The position numbers were made by a program, and so were the translations under genes. The notes below the pieces were generated by a model. The model made no database searches and was not told the origin of the DNA. It saw nothing but the letters and a program-made list of their open reading frames with translations. This document shows positions 8,117 to 16,059 of a stretch of DNA of 64,000 nucleotides, piece after piece (position 1 is the first letter of the stretch; every line of letters starts with the position of its first letter). Source of the DNA: Xylophilus sp. Leaf220 (GTDB taxonomy: Bacteria > Pseudomonadota > Gammaproteobacteria > Burkholderiales > Burkholderiaceae_C); the NCBI RefSeq assembly GCF_001421705.1, contig NZ_LMKO01000002.1, positions 66,668 to 130,667 of the forward strand, in the 5' to 3' direction.

Positions 8117-8182
8117 TTTGCTATTAAATAAGTAGCATGCAGCCGGCTATCGGTGCCGACTACAGGCCTTATTTGCCTTAGA
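8117..8182 (+). repeat. Dispersed palindromic repeat, family R1, copy 3
   Basis: Second copy within 130 bases: GCTATTAAATAAGTAGC, then a GCCGGC hairpin and ACAGGCC, ending in TTATTTGCC. Same orientation as copy 2. It separates the rightward heterocycle operon from the leftward iron operon. Confidence 0.65.
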
Positions 8183-8224
8183 AACCGCTGTACGGGCCCG
8201 GCATTGCCGCCGCGGGCGCCGGCC

Positions 8225-8575
8225 CTACCAGGCGGAGCAGAGCAGCGCCGCCAGCGCCAGCACGCCGGCCGCCACGGCCAGGCCGGTCGCGCGGCGCGGG
8301 GCGTAGCCCATTACCAGCACGACCACCCAGGCGCCGGCGGTCAGGGTGCCGAACCACAGCACCCAGCCCTGGGCCGCGCCGCGCAGGTGGCAGCAGACCA
8401 GCAGCGACACCAGCAGTGCGACCGCCCCGGCGGCGCGCATCCAGGGCCGGCGGCGGCCGGGCTCGCGGCCGCGGCCGAAGCTGTCTTCGTAGTGGCGGTC
8501 GATCGCCAGCGAAAGGGCGAAGAGGCCGCCGACCGCCGCGGCGAAGGAGGCGGCGGTGAGCATCGCGGCGTTCAC
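8225..8575 (-). CDS. DUF3325 family inner-membrane protein
   Basis: A 116-residue polytopic protein with about three to four hydrophobic segments (SFAAAVGGLFALSLAI, GAVALLVSLLVCCHL, WVLWFGTLTAGAWVVVLVMG, LAVAAGVLALAALL). DUF3325 members regularly end operons with PepSY and DUF3649 genes next to siderophore uptake functions; biochemical role unknown. A GTG start at 8575 overlaps the PepSY stop (GTGA); an ATG four codons in (8563) is an alternative. Confidence 0.75.
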   Translation of the reverse strand: MNAAMLTAASFAAAVGGLFALSLAIDRHYEDSFGRGREPGRRRPWMRAAGAVALLVSLLVCCHLRGAAQGWVLWFGTLTAGAWVVVLVMGYAPRRATGLAVAAGVLALAALLCSAW

Positions 8576-10287
8576 CGCGCAGCCTCCAGGGAACGGTGGG
8601 GCGAACCGTCGCCGCCGTGCGCCACCGCAGCCGCGACAGACGCGGCGGAGGCTGCCGTAGCGGGCGCAGGTGTCGGTGGAGCTGCCGCCGGCGCCGTGCG
8701 CGCCTTGGCCGCCGGCCTGCGCCGGCCGACCCACCAGGCGCTGGCGCCCAGCGCCAGGCCCAGGGCCAAGCAGACCAGGTCGAAGCCCGCCACCGTCCAC
8801 AGGCCCTGCACCATCGAGACGCCCAGGTGGCTGTCGGTGGTGGCCGCGTTGAGCAGCGGCACGCCGGCGAACAGCGCCGCGCCGGTCCACAGCTGCGCCT
8901 GCCACATCCGCCGCGACGGCCAGGCCAGTCCGGCGACGGCGGCCAGCGCCCATGCGCCGAAGAAGCCGGTGATCTCGGCCTGCGCCCGGTCGGCCAGGAC
9001 CACCGGCAACAGGCGGTTGGCCCAGAAGTAGGCGGCGAAGGCGATCGGCAGGCCGGCGATGGCCGCCACGTTGAGCCCGTCGACCAGCCGCAGGCCGAAG
9101 CCGACGCGGCGGCCGTGCTTCAAGGCCTTGGCGTATTTCTGCCGCTCCTTCACCGCCCACAGCAGCAGGCCGGTCGCCACCATCGCGCAGCCCGCCAGGC
9201 CCGAGAGGAAGAACAGCCCGCGCAGCAGCGGGTTGGAGAAGCGGCCGATGTGCAAGCCGTAGAGCACGCCGCGGGTCTGGGCCGCGGGGCGCACCGTGTC
9301 GCCGCTCGTCGAGAGCAGCGCGCCGGTGGCGCCGTGGAACACCATCGACGGCTGGTCGGACGACAGGTCGTGCCCGTCCTGCCGGGTGAGGGTGATGCGG
9401 GCGTTGGCGTCGTTCGGGTGGATCACCTGCAGCCGGCCGACCCGGGCGCCCTCGCCCCAGTGCGCCCGGGCCTGCGCCAGCAGCGGCGCCACCGGCACCA
9501 GCGGGGCGGCCACGCCCGCGGGCTTCTCGTCGCGGGCGGCGGTGGCGGGGAACATCTCGGCGGTGAAGGCCTTCTCGTCGCCCTTGTACGCGGCCTGCGG
9601 GCCCCAGGGCATCAGCATGAACATCAGCGTGACCAGGCCGGTGTAGGTGATCATCAGGTGGAAGGGCAGCGCCAGCACCGCGGTGGCGTTGTGCGCGTCC
9701 AGCCAGCTGCGCTGGCCCTTCTTCGGCCGGAAGGTGAAGAAGTCCTTGAAGATGCGCTTGTGGGTGACGATGCCGCTGACGATGGCCACCAGCATGAACA
9801 TCGCGCAGAAGCTCACGATCCAGCGCGCCCAGATCGCCGGCATGTAGTGCAGGTCGAAGTGCAGCCGGTAGATGAACTCGCCGCCCCGGGTGGCGCGCGC
9901 GGTGCCGGCCTCGGCCCCGGTGGCCGGATCGACCGAGGCGCTGCCGAAGGCGGCGCGGCGCGGCTTGGCCGCACCGGGTGCGAGCGGCGCGGGCTTCGGG
10001 TTCCAGAAGAGGCGGGCCGTCGGCTCGCGGTCGGTCGGCAGGCTGACGAACCAGCGCACCGCACCGGGCGCGCGCTGCTGCAGGAAGGCCACCGCGCGCG
10101 CGGCCGCCTCGTCCTCCGGCACCGGCTGCGACGCGGCCCGGTGCAGTTCGGGCCGCATCCAGAAGCTGATCTCGTCCTTGAAGTAGGCGCCGGTGCCGGC
10201 GCAGAAGACCAGGAACAGCACCCAGCCCACCAGCAGCCCCGACCAGGTGTGCAGCCAGGCCATCGACTGCCGGAAACCGTCCTTCAT
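8572..10287 (-). CDS. PepSY-associated TM domain protein (iron-regulated membrane reductase-like)
   Basis: A 571-residue inner-membrane protein. It opens with the family pattern MAWLHTWSGLLVGWVLFLVF near residues 8-27. A periplasmic region with PepSY-type sequence precedes a pair of helices near 170-195 (IVSFCAMFMLVAIVSGIVTH). A DGHDLSSDQ region follows, then several C-terminal helices. PepSY-TM proteins of this size are associated with siderophore uptake and proposed ferric-siderophore reduction, not proven here. The start at MKDGFRQSM overlaps the DUF3649 stop (ATGA). Longer upstream frames are shadows of DUF3649. Confidence 0.87.
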   Translation of the reverse strand: MKDGFRQSMAWLHTWSGLLVGWVLFLVFCAGTGAYFKDEISFWMRPELHRAASQPVPEDEAAARAVAFLQQRAPGAVRWFVSLPTDREPTARLFWNPKPAPLAPGAAKPRRAAFGSASVDPATGAEAGTARATRGGEFIYRLHFDLHYMPAIWARWIVSFCAMFMLVAIVSGIVTHKRIFKDFFTFRPKKGQRSWLDAHNATAVLALPFHLMITYTGLVTLMFMLMPWGPQAAYKGDEKAFTAEMFPATAARDEKPAGVAAPLVPVAPLLAQARAHWGEGARVGRLQVIHPNDANARITLTRQDGHDLSSDQPSMVFHGATGALLSTSGDTVRPAAQTRGVLYGLHIGRFSNPLLRGLFFLSGLAGCAMVATGLLLWAVKERQKYAKALKHGRRVGFGLRLVDGLNVAAIAGLPIAFAAYFWANRLLPVVLADRAQAEITGFFGAWALAAVAGLAWPSRRMWQAQLWTGAALFAGVPLLNAATTDSHLGVSMVQGLWTVAGFDLVCLALGLALGASAWWVGRRRPAAKARTAPAAAPPTPAPATAASAASVAAAVAHGGDGSPHRSLEAAR

Positions 10288-10667
10288 GCCGCCGCCCCCG
10301 GGAAGTAGAAATGCACCGCCAGCACCGCGCAAAGCACCGCCGCCGGCACCAGCAGTCCGCGCCAGGCGCTCCAGGCACTGCGGGCGGCGAACACCCACAT
10401 CACCGCGCAGGGGTAGACCACGAAAGCGACGAGCGTGCCGGTGACCGCCGCCTCGACCCGGGTCGTCGGCAGCAGCACCGCCAGCACCGCCGCCGACAAC
10501 CCCGAGACCGCATAGCCGCCGAAGATCGCCGCCACCGCCCGCACCGCCACCCCCGCGCGGTAGCGCAGCCCCTCGCCGCCCACCGGCAGCCACCGGTGCC
10601 GCGTCGAGCGCGAACGCTCCGCCTGCAGCGCAGCCGGCGAAGGATGGGACGGAACGGATGGACTCAT
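10284..10667 (-). CDS. DUF3649 family inner-membrane protein
   Basis: A 127-residue small membrane protein with a charged N-terminal tail and three hydrophobic segments (AVRAVAAIFGGYAVSGLSAA, VTGTLVAFVVYPCAVMWVFA, GLLVPAAVLCAVLAVHFYF). DUF3649 proteins occur in iron-uptake operons with PepSY-TM and DUF3325 partners; no function is known. First of three tightly overlapped genes; it follows DUF4198 after a gap filled by a family R2 repeat. Confidence 0.78.
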   Translation of the reverse strand: MSPSVPSHPSPAALQAERSRSTRHRWLPVGGEGLRYRAGVAVRAVAAIFGGYAVSGLSAAVLAVLLPTTRVEAAVTGTLVAFVVYPCAVMWVFAARSAWSAWRGLLVPAAVLCAVLAVHFYFPGAAA

Positions 10668-10721
10668 GCGGAGAAATCAGCAACTACGGCAGTAAGCACA
10701 ACGGTCTTCACCAGGGCGACC

Positions 10722-10802
10722 GCGGATCCGGATCCGCCGGTCCGCCGGTAGCGCCCCCGGAAGGGGGTAGGCGAAGACGCGAAGCGCGGAGCCTGGGGGA
10801 GA
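10722..10802 (-). repeat. Dispersed intra-operon repeat, family R2, copy 3
   Basis: On the minus strand it begins directly after the DUF4198 stop with the C-run plus AGGCT, then the CCCCC-TT-CCGGGGG hairpin and a CCGGCGGACCGGCGG segment. It lies between two genes expected to be cotranscribed and has the same sense as the gene upstream. Confidence 0.75.
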
Positions 10803-10803
10803 A

Positions 10804-11433
10804 CTAGGGCTTTATGAAGGTCAGGGTCGCGACGTGCCGGGTCTGGGTGTAGGCCTTGCCGTCCCAGGTGCCCGCGCCGTCCTTGTCCAGGTGGCCGATC
10901 TCCGCCACGTACTGGCCCGGCCACGGCGTCTGCAGCGTGACCTTGCCTTCCTTGTCGGTCTTGAACTTCTTCTCCCACTTCGGCGGGCCGAAGAGCACCA
11001 CGTCCTTGTCGGCCAGCGGCTTGCCCGAGAGCATCAGCACGAAGGTGTCTGCGCCCGGCTGCACCGGCACCAGCTCCAGCGGGTTGCGCGGCTGGGTCTC
11101 GGTGCGGCCGGCCTTGGCCTGGTAGAGGCTGATCACGCCCTTGTCGTTGACATAGCCGCCCACCAGCCGCGCGTCCGCGTTCGGCGCGGCCTGGAACTGC
11201 AGGCTGTCGTTGTGGCGGGTGACCGGCAGCAGCTTGCCGTCGGGCGCCGGCGCACGCGGCGCGGTCACCAGCTTCAGGTAGCCGGACTCGGTCTCCCGCA
11301 CATCGTCCGCCCACTCGCCGAAATACGCCCTGGCCGTGCCGTCGGCCGAGACCGGGTCGAGCCAGACGAAGTGCGCCTGCGCCAGGCCGGAAGCGGCCAG
11401 CAGTGCGACGAGCAGGGTGGATTTGAATGTCAT
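10804..11433 (-). CDS. DUF4198 domain-containing periplasmic protein
   Basis: A 209-residue exported protein. A short signal peptide (KSTLLVALLAASGLAQA, cleavage before HFVWL) is followed by the His-Phe-Val-Trp-Leu start typical of DUF4198/NikM-like proteins, whose N-terminal His may bind metal after processing. The body is an Ig-like beta protein ending TQTRHVATLTFIKP. Members sit beside TonB receptors and metal importers. A Fur-box-like site and a TATAAT hexamer lie about 115-140 bases upstream, so iron repression is likely. Confidence 0.82.
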   Translation of the reverse strand: MTFKSTLLVALLAASGLAQAHFVWLDPVSADGTARAYFGEWADDVRETESGYLKLVTAPRAPAPDGKLLPVTRHNDSLQFQAAPNADARLVGGYVNDKGVISLYQAKAGRTETQPRNPLELVPVQPGADTFVLMLSGKPLADKDVVLFGPPKWEKKFKTDKEGKVTLQTPWPGQYVAEIGHLDKDGAGTWDGKAYTQTRHVATLTFIKP

Positions 11434-11549
11434 GGGAATAGCTCCTGGGAAAGGGGATCGGATCGCGGCAGGCGCACCGGGCGTGCCACGGACGACACTC
11501 GACGGCCTGCAACCCGGTGGAGGTCAGGCTCGACGGCGAACGCCGGCGT

Positions 11550-11568
11550 AACGCGAATTGTTCTTATT
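11550..11568 (-). promoter_or_regulatory. Candidate Fur box upstream of the DUF4198/DUF3649/PepSY operon
   Basis: The minus-strand 19-mer AATAAGAACAATTCGCGTT matches the beta-proteobacterial Fur pattern AATGAGAATNATTCTCATT at 14 of 18 fixed positions by eye. It overlaps or follows a TATAAT hexamer (11571-11566 on the minus strand). No good -35 box is evident. The gene-free stretch 11434-11746 otherwise shows only the upstream region of the chemoreceptor gene. Confidence 0.5.
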
Positions 11569-11746
11569 ATAGTACGCAGCGGATCTGCACGGGTAAAACC
11601 GATGGCAGTGGGACGCTGTGGCGATCGCAACCCATGGCCTGAATGCGGCCGGCATCGATCGGCAAAATAATTAGCGTGTCAACTCTTACGTTCAGCTTAC
11701 GGTCAGCGAGGCTGCCACTTAATCGGGCACCACCACGGAGATCTCC

Positions 11747-13390
11747 ATGACCACCAAACGCCGCAGCATCGGAATGAAACTGGGGCTGGCCTTCGCCAGC
11801 ACCACCGCCCTCACCCTCGCCATCGGGCTGGCCGGATGGACACAGATGCGCAGCATCCAGGCCGGCGCGGAAGATCTCGGCACCAACTGGCTGCCGAGCG
11901 TGCAGGCGATCGGCAACGTGCGGATCGCCGCCAACCGGGTGCGGCGGACAGAGAGCGAACTGTTCCTGCCCGAATCCGACGATGCCCGCGCCGGCCGCAC
12001 GGCCCAGTTGCAGGAGCGGATGGCCCAGATGCTGAAGGCCGAGGAGGCGTACGCGCCGCTGGTCACGCCGGGTGAGGAAAGCCGCAGGTTCGATGCCTAC
12101 AAGGTCCAGCGCCAGAAGTACGCCGAGTTGCAGAAGGCCATGCTGGCCCTGCCGGCCACCGAGCGGGCCCAGCTGTCCAAGCGCTTCTTCGGCGAATCGG
12201 AACAGGCGTTCGACGCCATGGCCAACGAACTGGGCCGGCTGGCCGACTTCAACCGCACGTCCGGCGACGGCGCGGTGGCCATGGTGCGCAGCACCTACGG
12301 ACGTGCGGTCGCGACGCTGCTGGCCCTGGTCGTGGCGGCGATCGCCATCGCGTCGGTGCTGGCGGTGTGGATCACCCGGATGATCACCCGGCCGGTGCGC
12401 GAGGCGGTGCTGGTGGCAGAAGGTGTGGCTGCCGGCGACCTGACGATGGCCATCGAGCCGCGCGGCCGCGACGAGATCGCACTGCTGATGCAGGCGCTGG
12501 CCACGATGCGCGCCAGCCTGCTGCAGGTGGTGGGCGGCGTGCGTGCCAATGCCGAGAGCGTCGCCACCGCGAGCGCCCAGATCGCGCAGGGCAACCACGA
12601 CCTGTCGTCGCGCACCGAACAGCAGGCCAGCGCGCTCGAGGAGACGGCCGCGTCGATGGAGGAGCTGTCGAGCACCGTCAAGCAGAACGCCGACAACGCC
12701 CGGCAGGCCAACCAGCTGTCGATGAACGCTTCTACCGTCGCGGTGCAGGGCGGCCAGGTGGTGGGCGAAGTGGTCGAGACGATGAAGGGCATCAACGAAA
12801 GCTCCAACCGCATCTCGGACATCATCGGCACGATCGACGGCATCGCCTTCCAGACCAACATCCTGGCGCTGAACGCCGCAGTGGAAGCCGCCCGGGCCGG
12901 CGACCAGGGCCGCGGCTTCGCGGTGGTGGCGTCGGAGGTGCGCAGCCTGGCCCAGCGCAGCGCCGAAGCCGCCAAGCAGGTGAAGGTGCTGATCACCGCG
13001 AGCGTGGAGCGCGTCGAGCACGGCACCGCCCTGGTGGGCAAGGCCGGCAGCACCATGACCGAGGTGGTGGCGGCGATCCAGCGCGTCACCGACATCATGG
13101 GCGAGATCAGCGCCGCCAGTTCCGAGCAGGCCACCGGCGTGGCCCAGGTCGGCGAAGCGGTGGTGCAGATGGACCAGGCCACGCAGCAGAACGCGGCGCT
13201 GGTCGAGGAAGGCGCCGCCGCCGCCGCCAGCCTGCGCCAGCAGGCCGAGGAGCTGGTGGCCGCGATGTCGGTCTTCAAGCTCGACGCCTCGCCCACGGCC
13301 GGCATGCCGGTGGCGGCCCGTCTGCAGCATGCGCCGGCCGCGGCGCTGCCCCGGCGGGGGGGCATGCTGCCCGTCGCCTACCCGGCCTGA
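11747..13390 (+). CDS. Methyl-accepting chemotaxis protein
   Basis: A 547-residue transmembrane chemoreceptor. TM1 lies at residues 10-28 and a four-helix-bundle periplasmic sensor domain (4HB_MCP type) at about 30-185. TM2 (ATLLALVVAAIAIASVLAVW) is near 187-206, then a HAMP domain and the long cytoplasmic coiled coil. The signalling tip carries the highly conserved hairpin with NILALNAAVEAARAG and GRGFAVVASEVR. The signal passes to CheA/CheW. There is no C-terminal NWETF-type CheR tether. No chemotaxis operon is in view, so it is an orphan receptor; ligand unknown. Confidence 0.95.
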   Translation: MTTKRRSIGMKLGLAFASTTALTLAIGLAGWTQMRSIQAGAEDLGTNWLPSVQAIGNVRIAANRVRRTESELFLPESDDARAGRTAQLQERMAQMLKAEEAYAPLVTPGEESRRFDAYKVQRQKYAELQKAMLALPATERAQLSKRFFGESEQAFDAMANELGRLADFNRTSGDGAVAMVRSTYGRAVATLLALVVAAIAIASVLAVWITRMITRPVREAVLVAEGVAAGDLTMAIEPRGRDEIALLMQALATMRASLLQVVGGVRANAESVATASAQIAQGNHDLSSRTEQQASALEETAASMEELSSTVKQNADNARQANQLSMNASTVAVQGGQVVGEVVETMKGINESSNRISDIIGTIDGIAFQTNILALNAAVEAARAGDQGRGFAVVASEVRSLAQRSAEAAKQVKVLITASVERVEHGTALVGKAGSTMTEVVAAIQRVTDIMGEISAASSEQATGVAQVGEAVVQMDQATQQNAALVEEGAAAAASLRQQAEELVAAMSVFKLDASPTAGMPVAARLQHAPAAALPRRGGMLPVAYPA

Positions 13391-13488
13391 AGGCGGCGCC
13401 GCAGCCGCGGCCCGTCAGCCCCGGCCGGTACCAGCCGCGGTTCCCGGCGCCCGCGGCGCCTGCCGCCGCGTCGCATGCGCGGCATCGC

Positions 13489-13674
13489 CTACCGGTGGCG
13501 CTCCTCGGCCATCAGCGCGGCGCCGCTGCCGCCTCGGCGCGCCAGCGCGTGGCGGTGGCGCACCCCGCGCCACAGCGCCCACCACCGTGGCCCCTCCACC
13601 ACCGCCCAGGCCACGGCCAGCGGCGCCAGCACCGCCGCCAGCGCCAGCAGCGCGCGGAGCAGCTCAGCCGCCAT
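13489..13674 (-). CDS. Small hypothetical membrane protein
   Basis: 61 residues: one hydrophobic segment (LLRALLALAAVLAPLAVAWAVV) followed by a basic tail (GVRHRHALARRGG). Its ATG overlaps the end of the 118-residue gene upstream by 11 bases, supporting cotranscription. Not recognised; small size and GC-rich composition leave room for it to be spurious. Confidence 0.4.
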   Translation of the reverse strand: MAAELLRALLALAAVLAPLAVAWAVVEGPRWWALWRGVRHRHALARRGGSGAALMAEERHR

Positions 13675-14020
13675 GCACGATCCCGCAGCGCGTCAGGTGC
13701 GCCTTCCAGCTGGTCAGCGGGCCGATCTGGCCGTCGGGCACGCATTCCAGCAGGCAGTGCAGCACGTCGCCGTAGCTGGCGAGCGGCAGCCGCACCATCA
13801 GCCGGACGTGGGGCGTGCCGCTGCTACAGGTGGCGTGGGCGTGGAGCAGCGGCTCGCAGCGCAGCACGCCGGTGCCGGGGCAGGCCGCCAGGGCGCGGCG
13901 CACCGTGCAGGCGTCGGTGGAGGCGACGGTGACGTCGAGCACCTGGAAGACCGTCGTGTTGCGGATGTCGCGGGTGTCGCGGGCGGCACCGGGCGGGTAG
14001 CGGTAGGCAGCGTAGGCCAT
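13664..14020 (-). CDS. Hypothetical protein, cysteine-containing
   Basis: 118 residues with no recognised domain. It begins MAYAAYRYPPGAARDTRDIR and has six cysteines (near 38, 47, 55, 66, 89, 93, with a further one near the C-terminus in LTRCGIVHGG). No signal peptide or TM helix. A CAGGAAACC ribosome-binding-like sequence precedes the ATG. It lies downstream, in the same direction, of the FAD-oxidoreductase and spermidine-synthase-like genes, so it may belong to that cluster. Function unknown. Confidence 0.55.
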   Translation of the reverse strand: MAYAAYRYPPGAARDTRDIRNTTVFQVLDVTVASTDACTVRRALAACPGTGVLRCEPLLHAHATCSSGTPHVRLMVRLPLASYGDVLHCLLECVPDGQIGPLTSWKAHLTRCGIVHGG

Positions 14021-14126
14021 GGTTTCCTGAACGGAAAAGAACAGGAATCCAGTGTGGGCGGCCCCCCGTCAAAACGGTGCATAGCCTGGGCGGGCGGGGA
14101 TAAAGGCGGCGTAAAGACGCGAAGGC

Positions 14127-14183
14127 TCAGAACGCGTAGCGCCCATTCAGCTCCAGCGTCCGCGGAGCGCCGGCTGCGGGCAC
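14127..14183 (-). pseudogene. Possible 3' relic of a TonB-dependent receptor gene
   Basis: The last 18 codons before a TGA at 14127-14129 read VPAAGAPRTLELNGRYAF. A G-x-PRT turn followed by a final beta-strand ending in an aromatic residue is the classic C-terminus of TonB-dependent receptors. Sequence further upstream in that frame does not look receptor-like, so only a short tail survives, if the reading is right. The rest of the gap 14021-14271 shows nothing else. Confidence 0.35.
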
Positions 14184-14271
14184 TTTCGGCGCGGAGGCCA
14201 GGAGATCCCGCAGGATGCGCAGACGCTGCCGCAGGCACGACCCGCCCACAGGCCCGAACCCGTGCGCCGTC

Positions 14272-15930
14272 TCAGGCACTCCCGGCCGCATGCCCGCGGC
14301 TGAACGCCTCCTCGAACACCGAGTAGCCCGACCAGTCGCTGTGGGCGAACCGCAGCCGGCCGTGCGCCGGGCCGTCGTGCTCCTTTTTCGATAGCGTGTG
14401 GCCGGCATTCCGCGCCGGCTGGAGGCCGATTCGCTGCAGGGTTCCAGGCACCGGCACCGCCATCGCGTGGCCGTAGCGGGTGATCTTGATGCGGGTGGCG
14501 CGCTCGGCGATGTCGGGGTGGGGCGCCGCCAGCTCGGCCAGCACCGCGTCGCGCCAGGCCTGCCACGGCCGGTCCAGCAGCGCGGCGCGGCCGCCGGCCA
14601 GGTCGCCGAGGGCGAGGTAGCAGGTCAGCACCGTCGGTCCGGGCGTCGGGTCGAGCGTCTGGTGGCGGGCATCGACATAGCCCAGGCCGCGGCCGAATCC
14701 GGCGGCGTCGGCGGCCGCGGCCTCCTGGTAGACCACGTTGTCCCAGGCGGGCGCGGGGCCGGGGCGGTCGTGCAGCGGCGCGTCCAGGTGCAGGTTGGCG
14801 ACCAGCCAGGGCGCGTGGGGCGTGGCGGCGGCGGCGGTGCGCAGCAGGTCCGGTGGCTGGGCGACCACCCGCACCGCCACATGCAGCGGCAGGGCGACGA
14901 TGCACTGCGCCGCCTCCCAGCGCTCCACTTGCTGCGCGGCATGGTCCCAGGCGTCGACGGTCACGCCGTGGCGGCCGTCCTCGATGCGCAGCACGGTGCG
15001 GCCGGTGCGCAGCCGGTCGCCCAGCGGCGCAGCCAGCGCCCGTGCCAGGAAGCCGTTGCCCTCGGGCCAGGTGAGCACCGGGTCGCGCTCGGCCTCGGCC
15101 TCGCCCGGCGCGTGAAAACCGTGGCGGCTGGCGAAATAGTGGATGCCGGCCCAGGCCGACACCCGCGCCAGCCCCGCGCCGTAGTCGTCGCGGCAGCAGT
15201 AGTCGAGGTACCAGCGCAGGTGCGGGTCGGCCAGCTGCTCCTGCTGCAGCCAGGTGTCGAAGGTGATCGCGTCGAGCGCCAGTTGCACCGGCGCGAAGGC
15301 CGAGCGCTGCACCGGGATGGCGAAGCGCGCCGCCCGCTGCAGCGCCGCCACCCGCCGGGCGAAGCCGCGGTAGGCGGCCAGCGTGGATTCGCCCACGTCC
15401 TGCAGCGGCAGCAGGCCCTCCTGCCATTCGCCGCGGAAGAACAGCCGCTCCTGCGGGCTGTGGCACAGGTGGCGCTCGTCGACTTCCCAGCGGCCCGCCA
15501 CCCGGCGGCGCAGGCCCAGCTCTTCCAGCAGGTCCTGCACCGCGGGCACGTCGTCGCCCGGCACCGGCAGGTAGTGGGCGCCCAGCGGGCAGGCGATGCC
15601 GCCCACGCTGCCGCCGCGGCTGTTGCCGCCGGCCGCGTCCTCCAGTTCCAGCAGCGCGAAATCGCCCTGCCCCCGCAGCCGCAGCGCCCGCGCCGCCGCC
15701 AGCCCGGCGATGCCGCCACCCGCGATCAGCACCCCGGTGCGGCGCACCACCGCCGGCGCCGGCACCTCGCGCAGCGTGCGCAGCAGGTGGCCCCGCTCCA
15801 CCGCCGTGCCGGCGAATCCGCCGGGAATACCGTCCGGGCCGCGGCCTTCGCAGCCCGCCAGCGCCCACCCGCCCCCGAGCGCGGCGGCCGCCTGCTGCAG
15901 CAGCTCACGCCGCCGCATGCGCGGTTCCAT
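14272..15930 (-). CDS. FAD-dependent amine-oxidase-like lipoprotein
   Basis: About 552 residues. The N-terminus has an RRRELL start, a hydrophobic stretch and the lipobox ALAGC, so it is probably Tat- or Sec-exported and lipid-anchored. The dinucleotide-binding motif GVLIAGGGIAGLAAARAL lies near residue 69, then ELEDAAGGNSRGG near 94, as in NAD(P)-binding Rossmann/amine oxidase (MAO-like) flavoproteins. The C-terminus has the FAD-contacting HSDWSGYSVFEEAFSRGH. Start taken at MEPRMRRREL; alternatives are GTG at 15963 and ATG at 15918. It follows the membrane spermidine-synthase-like gene with a family R2 repeat between them, and may oxidise a polyamine-like amine (inference). Confidence 0.82.
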   Translation of the reverse strand: MEPRMRRRELLQQAAAALGGGWALAGCEGRGPDGIPGGFAGTAVERGHLLRTLREVPAPAVVRRTGVLIAGGGIAGLAAARALRLRGQGDFALLELEDAAGGNSRGGSVGGIACPLGAHYLPVPGDDVPAVQDLLEELGLRRRVAGRWEVDERHLCHSPQERLFFRGEWQEGLLPLQDVGESTLAAYRGFARRVAALQRAARFAIPVQRSAFAPVQLALDAITFDTWLQQEQLADPHLRWYLDYCCRDDYGAGLARVSAWAGIHYFASRHGFHAPGEAEAERDPVLTWPEGNGFLARALAAPLGDRLRTGRTVLRIEDGRHGVTVDAWDHAAQQVERWEAAQCIVALPLHVAVRVVAQPPDLLRTAAAATPHAPWLVANLHLDAPLHDRPGPAPAWDNVVYQEAAAADAAGFGRGLGYVDARHQTLDPTPGPTVLTCYLALGDLAGGRAALLDRPWQAWRDAVLAELAAPHPDIAERATRIKITRYGHAMAVPVPGTLQRIGLQPARNAGHTLSKKEHDGPAHGRLRFAHSDWSGYSVFEEAFSRGHAAGSA

Positions 15931-15965
15931 GGGGCAACGACACCGCACCGTCCCGCGCCCCACTC

Positions 15966-16057
15966 AGGGATACCGTGGGTCCGGCTTCGCCGGCCCGCCG
16001 GTATCGCCCCCGGAGCGGGGGGAGGCGCAGACACGCAGTGCGGAGCCTGGGGGTGAA
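15966..16057 (-). repeat. Dispersed intra-operon repeat, family R2, copy 4
   Basis: Read leftward it starts two bases after the spermidine-synthase-like stop with the C-run plus AGGCT, includes the CCCCCG-CTCCGGGGG hairpin and the GGCGAAGCCGG palindrome, and ends before the FAD gene start. Same sense as the gene upstream, as in the other copies. Confidence 0.75.
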
Positions 16058-16059
16058 CT

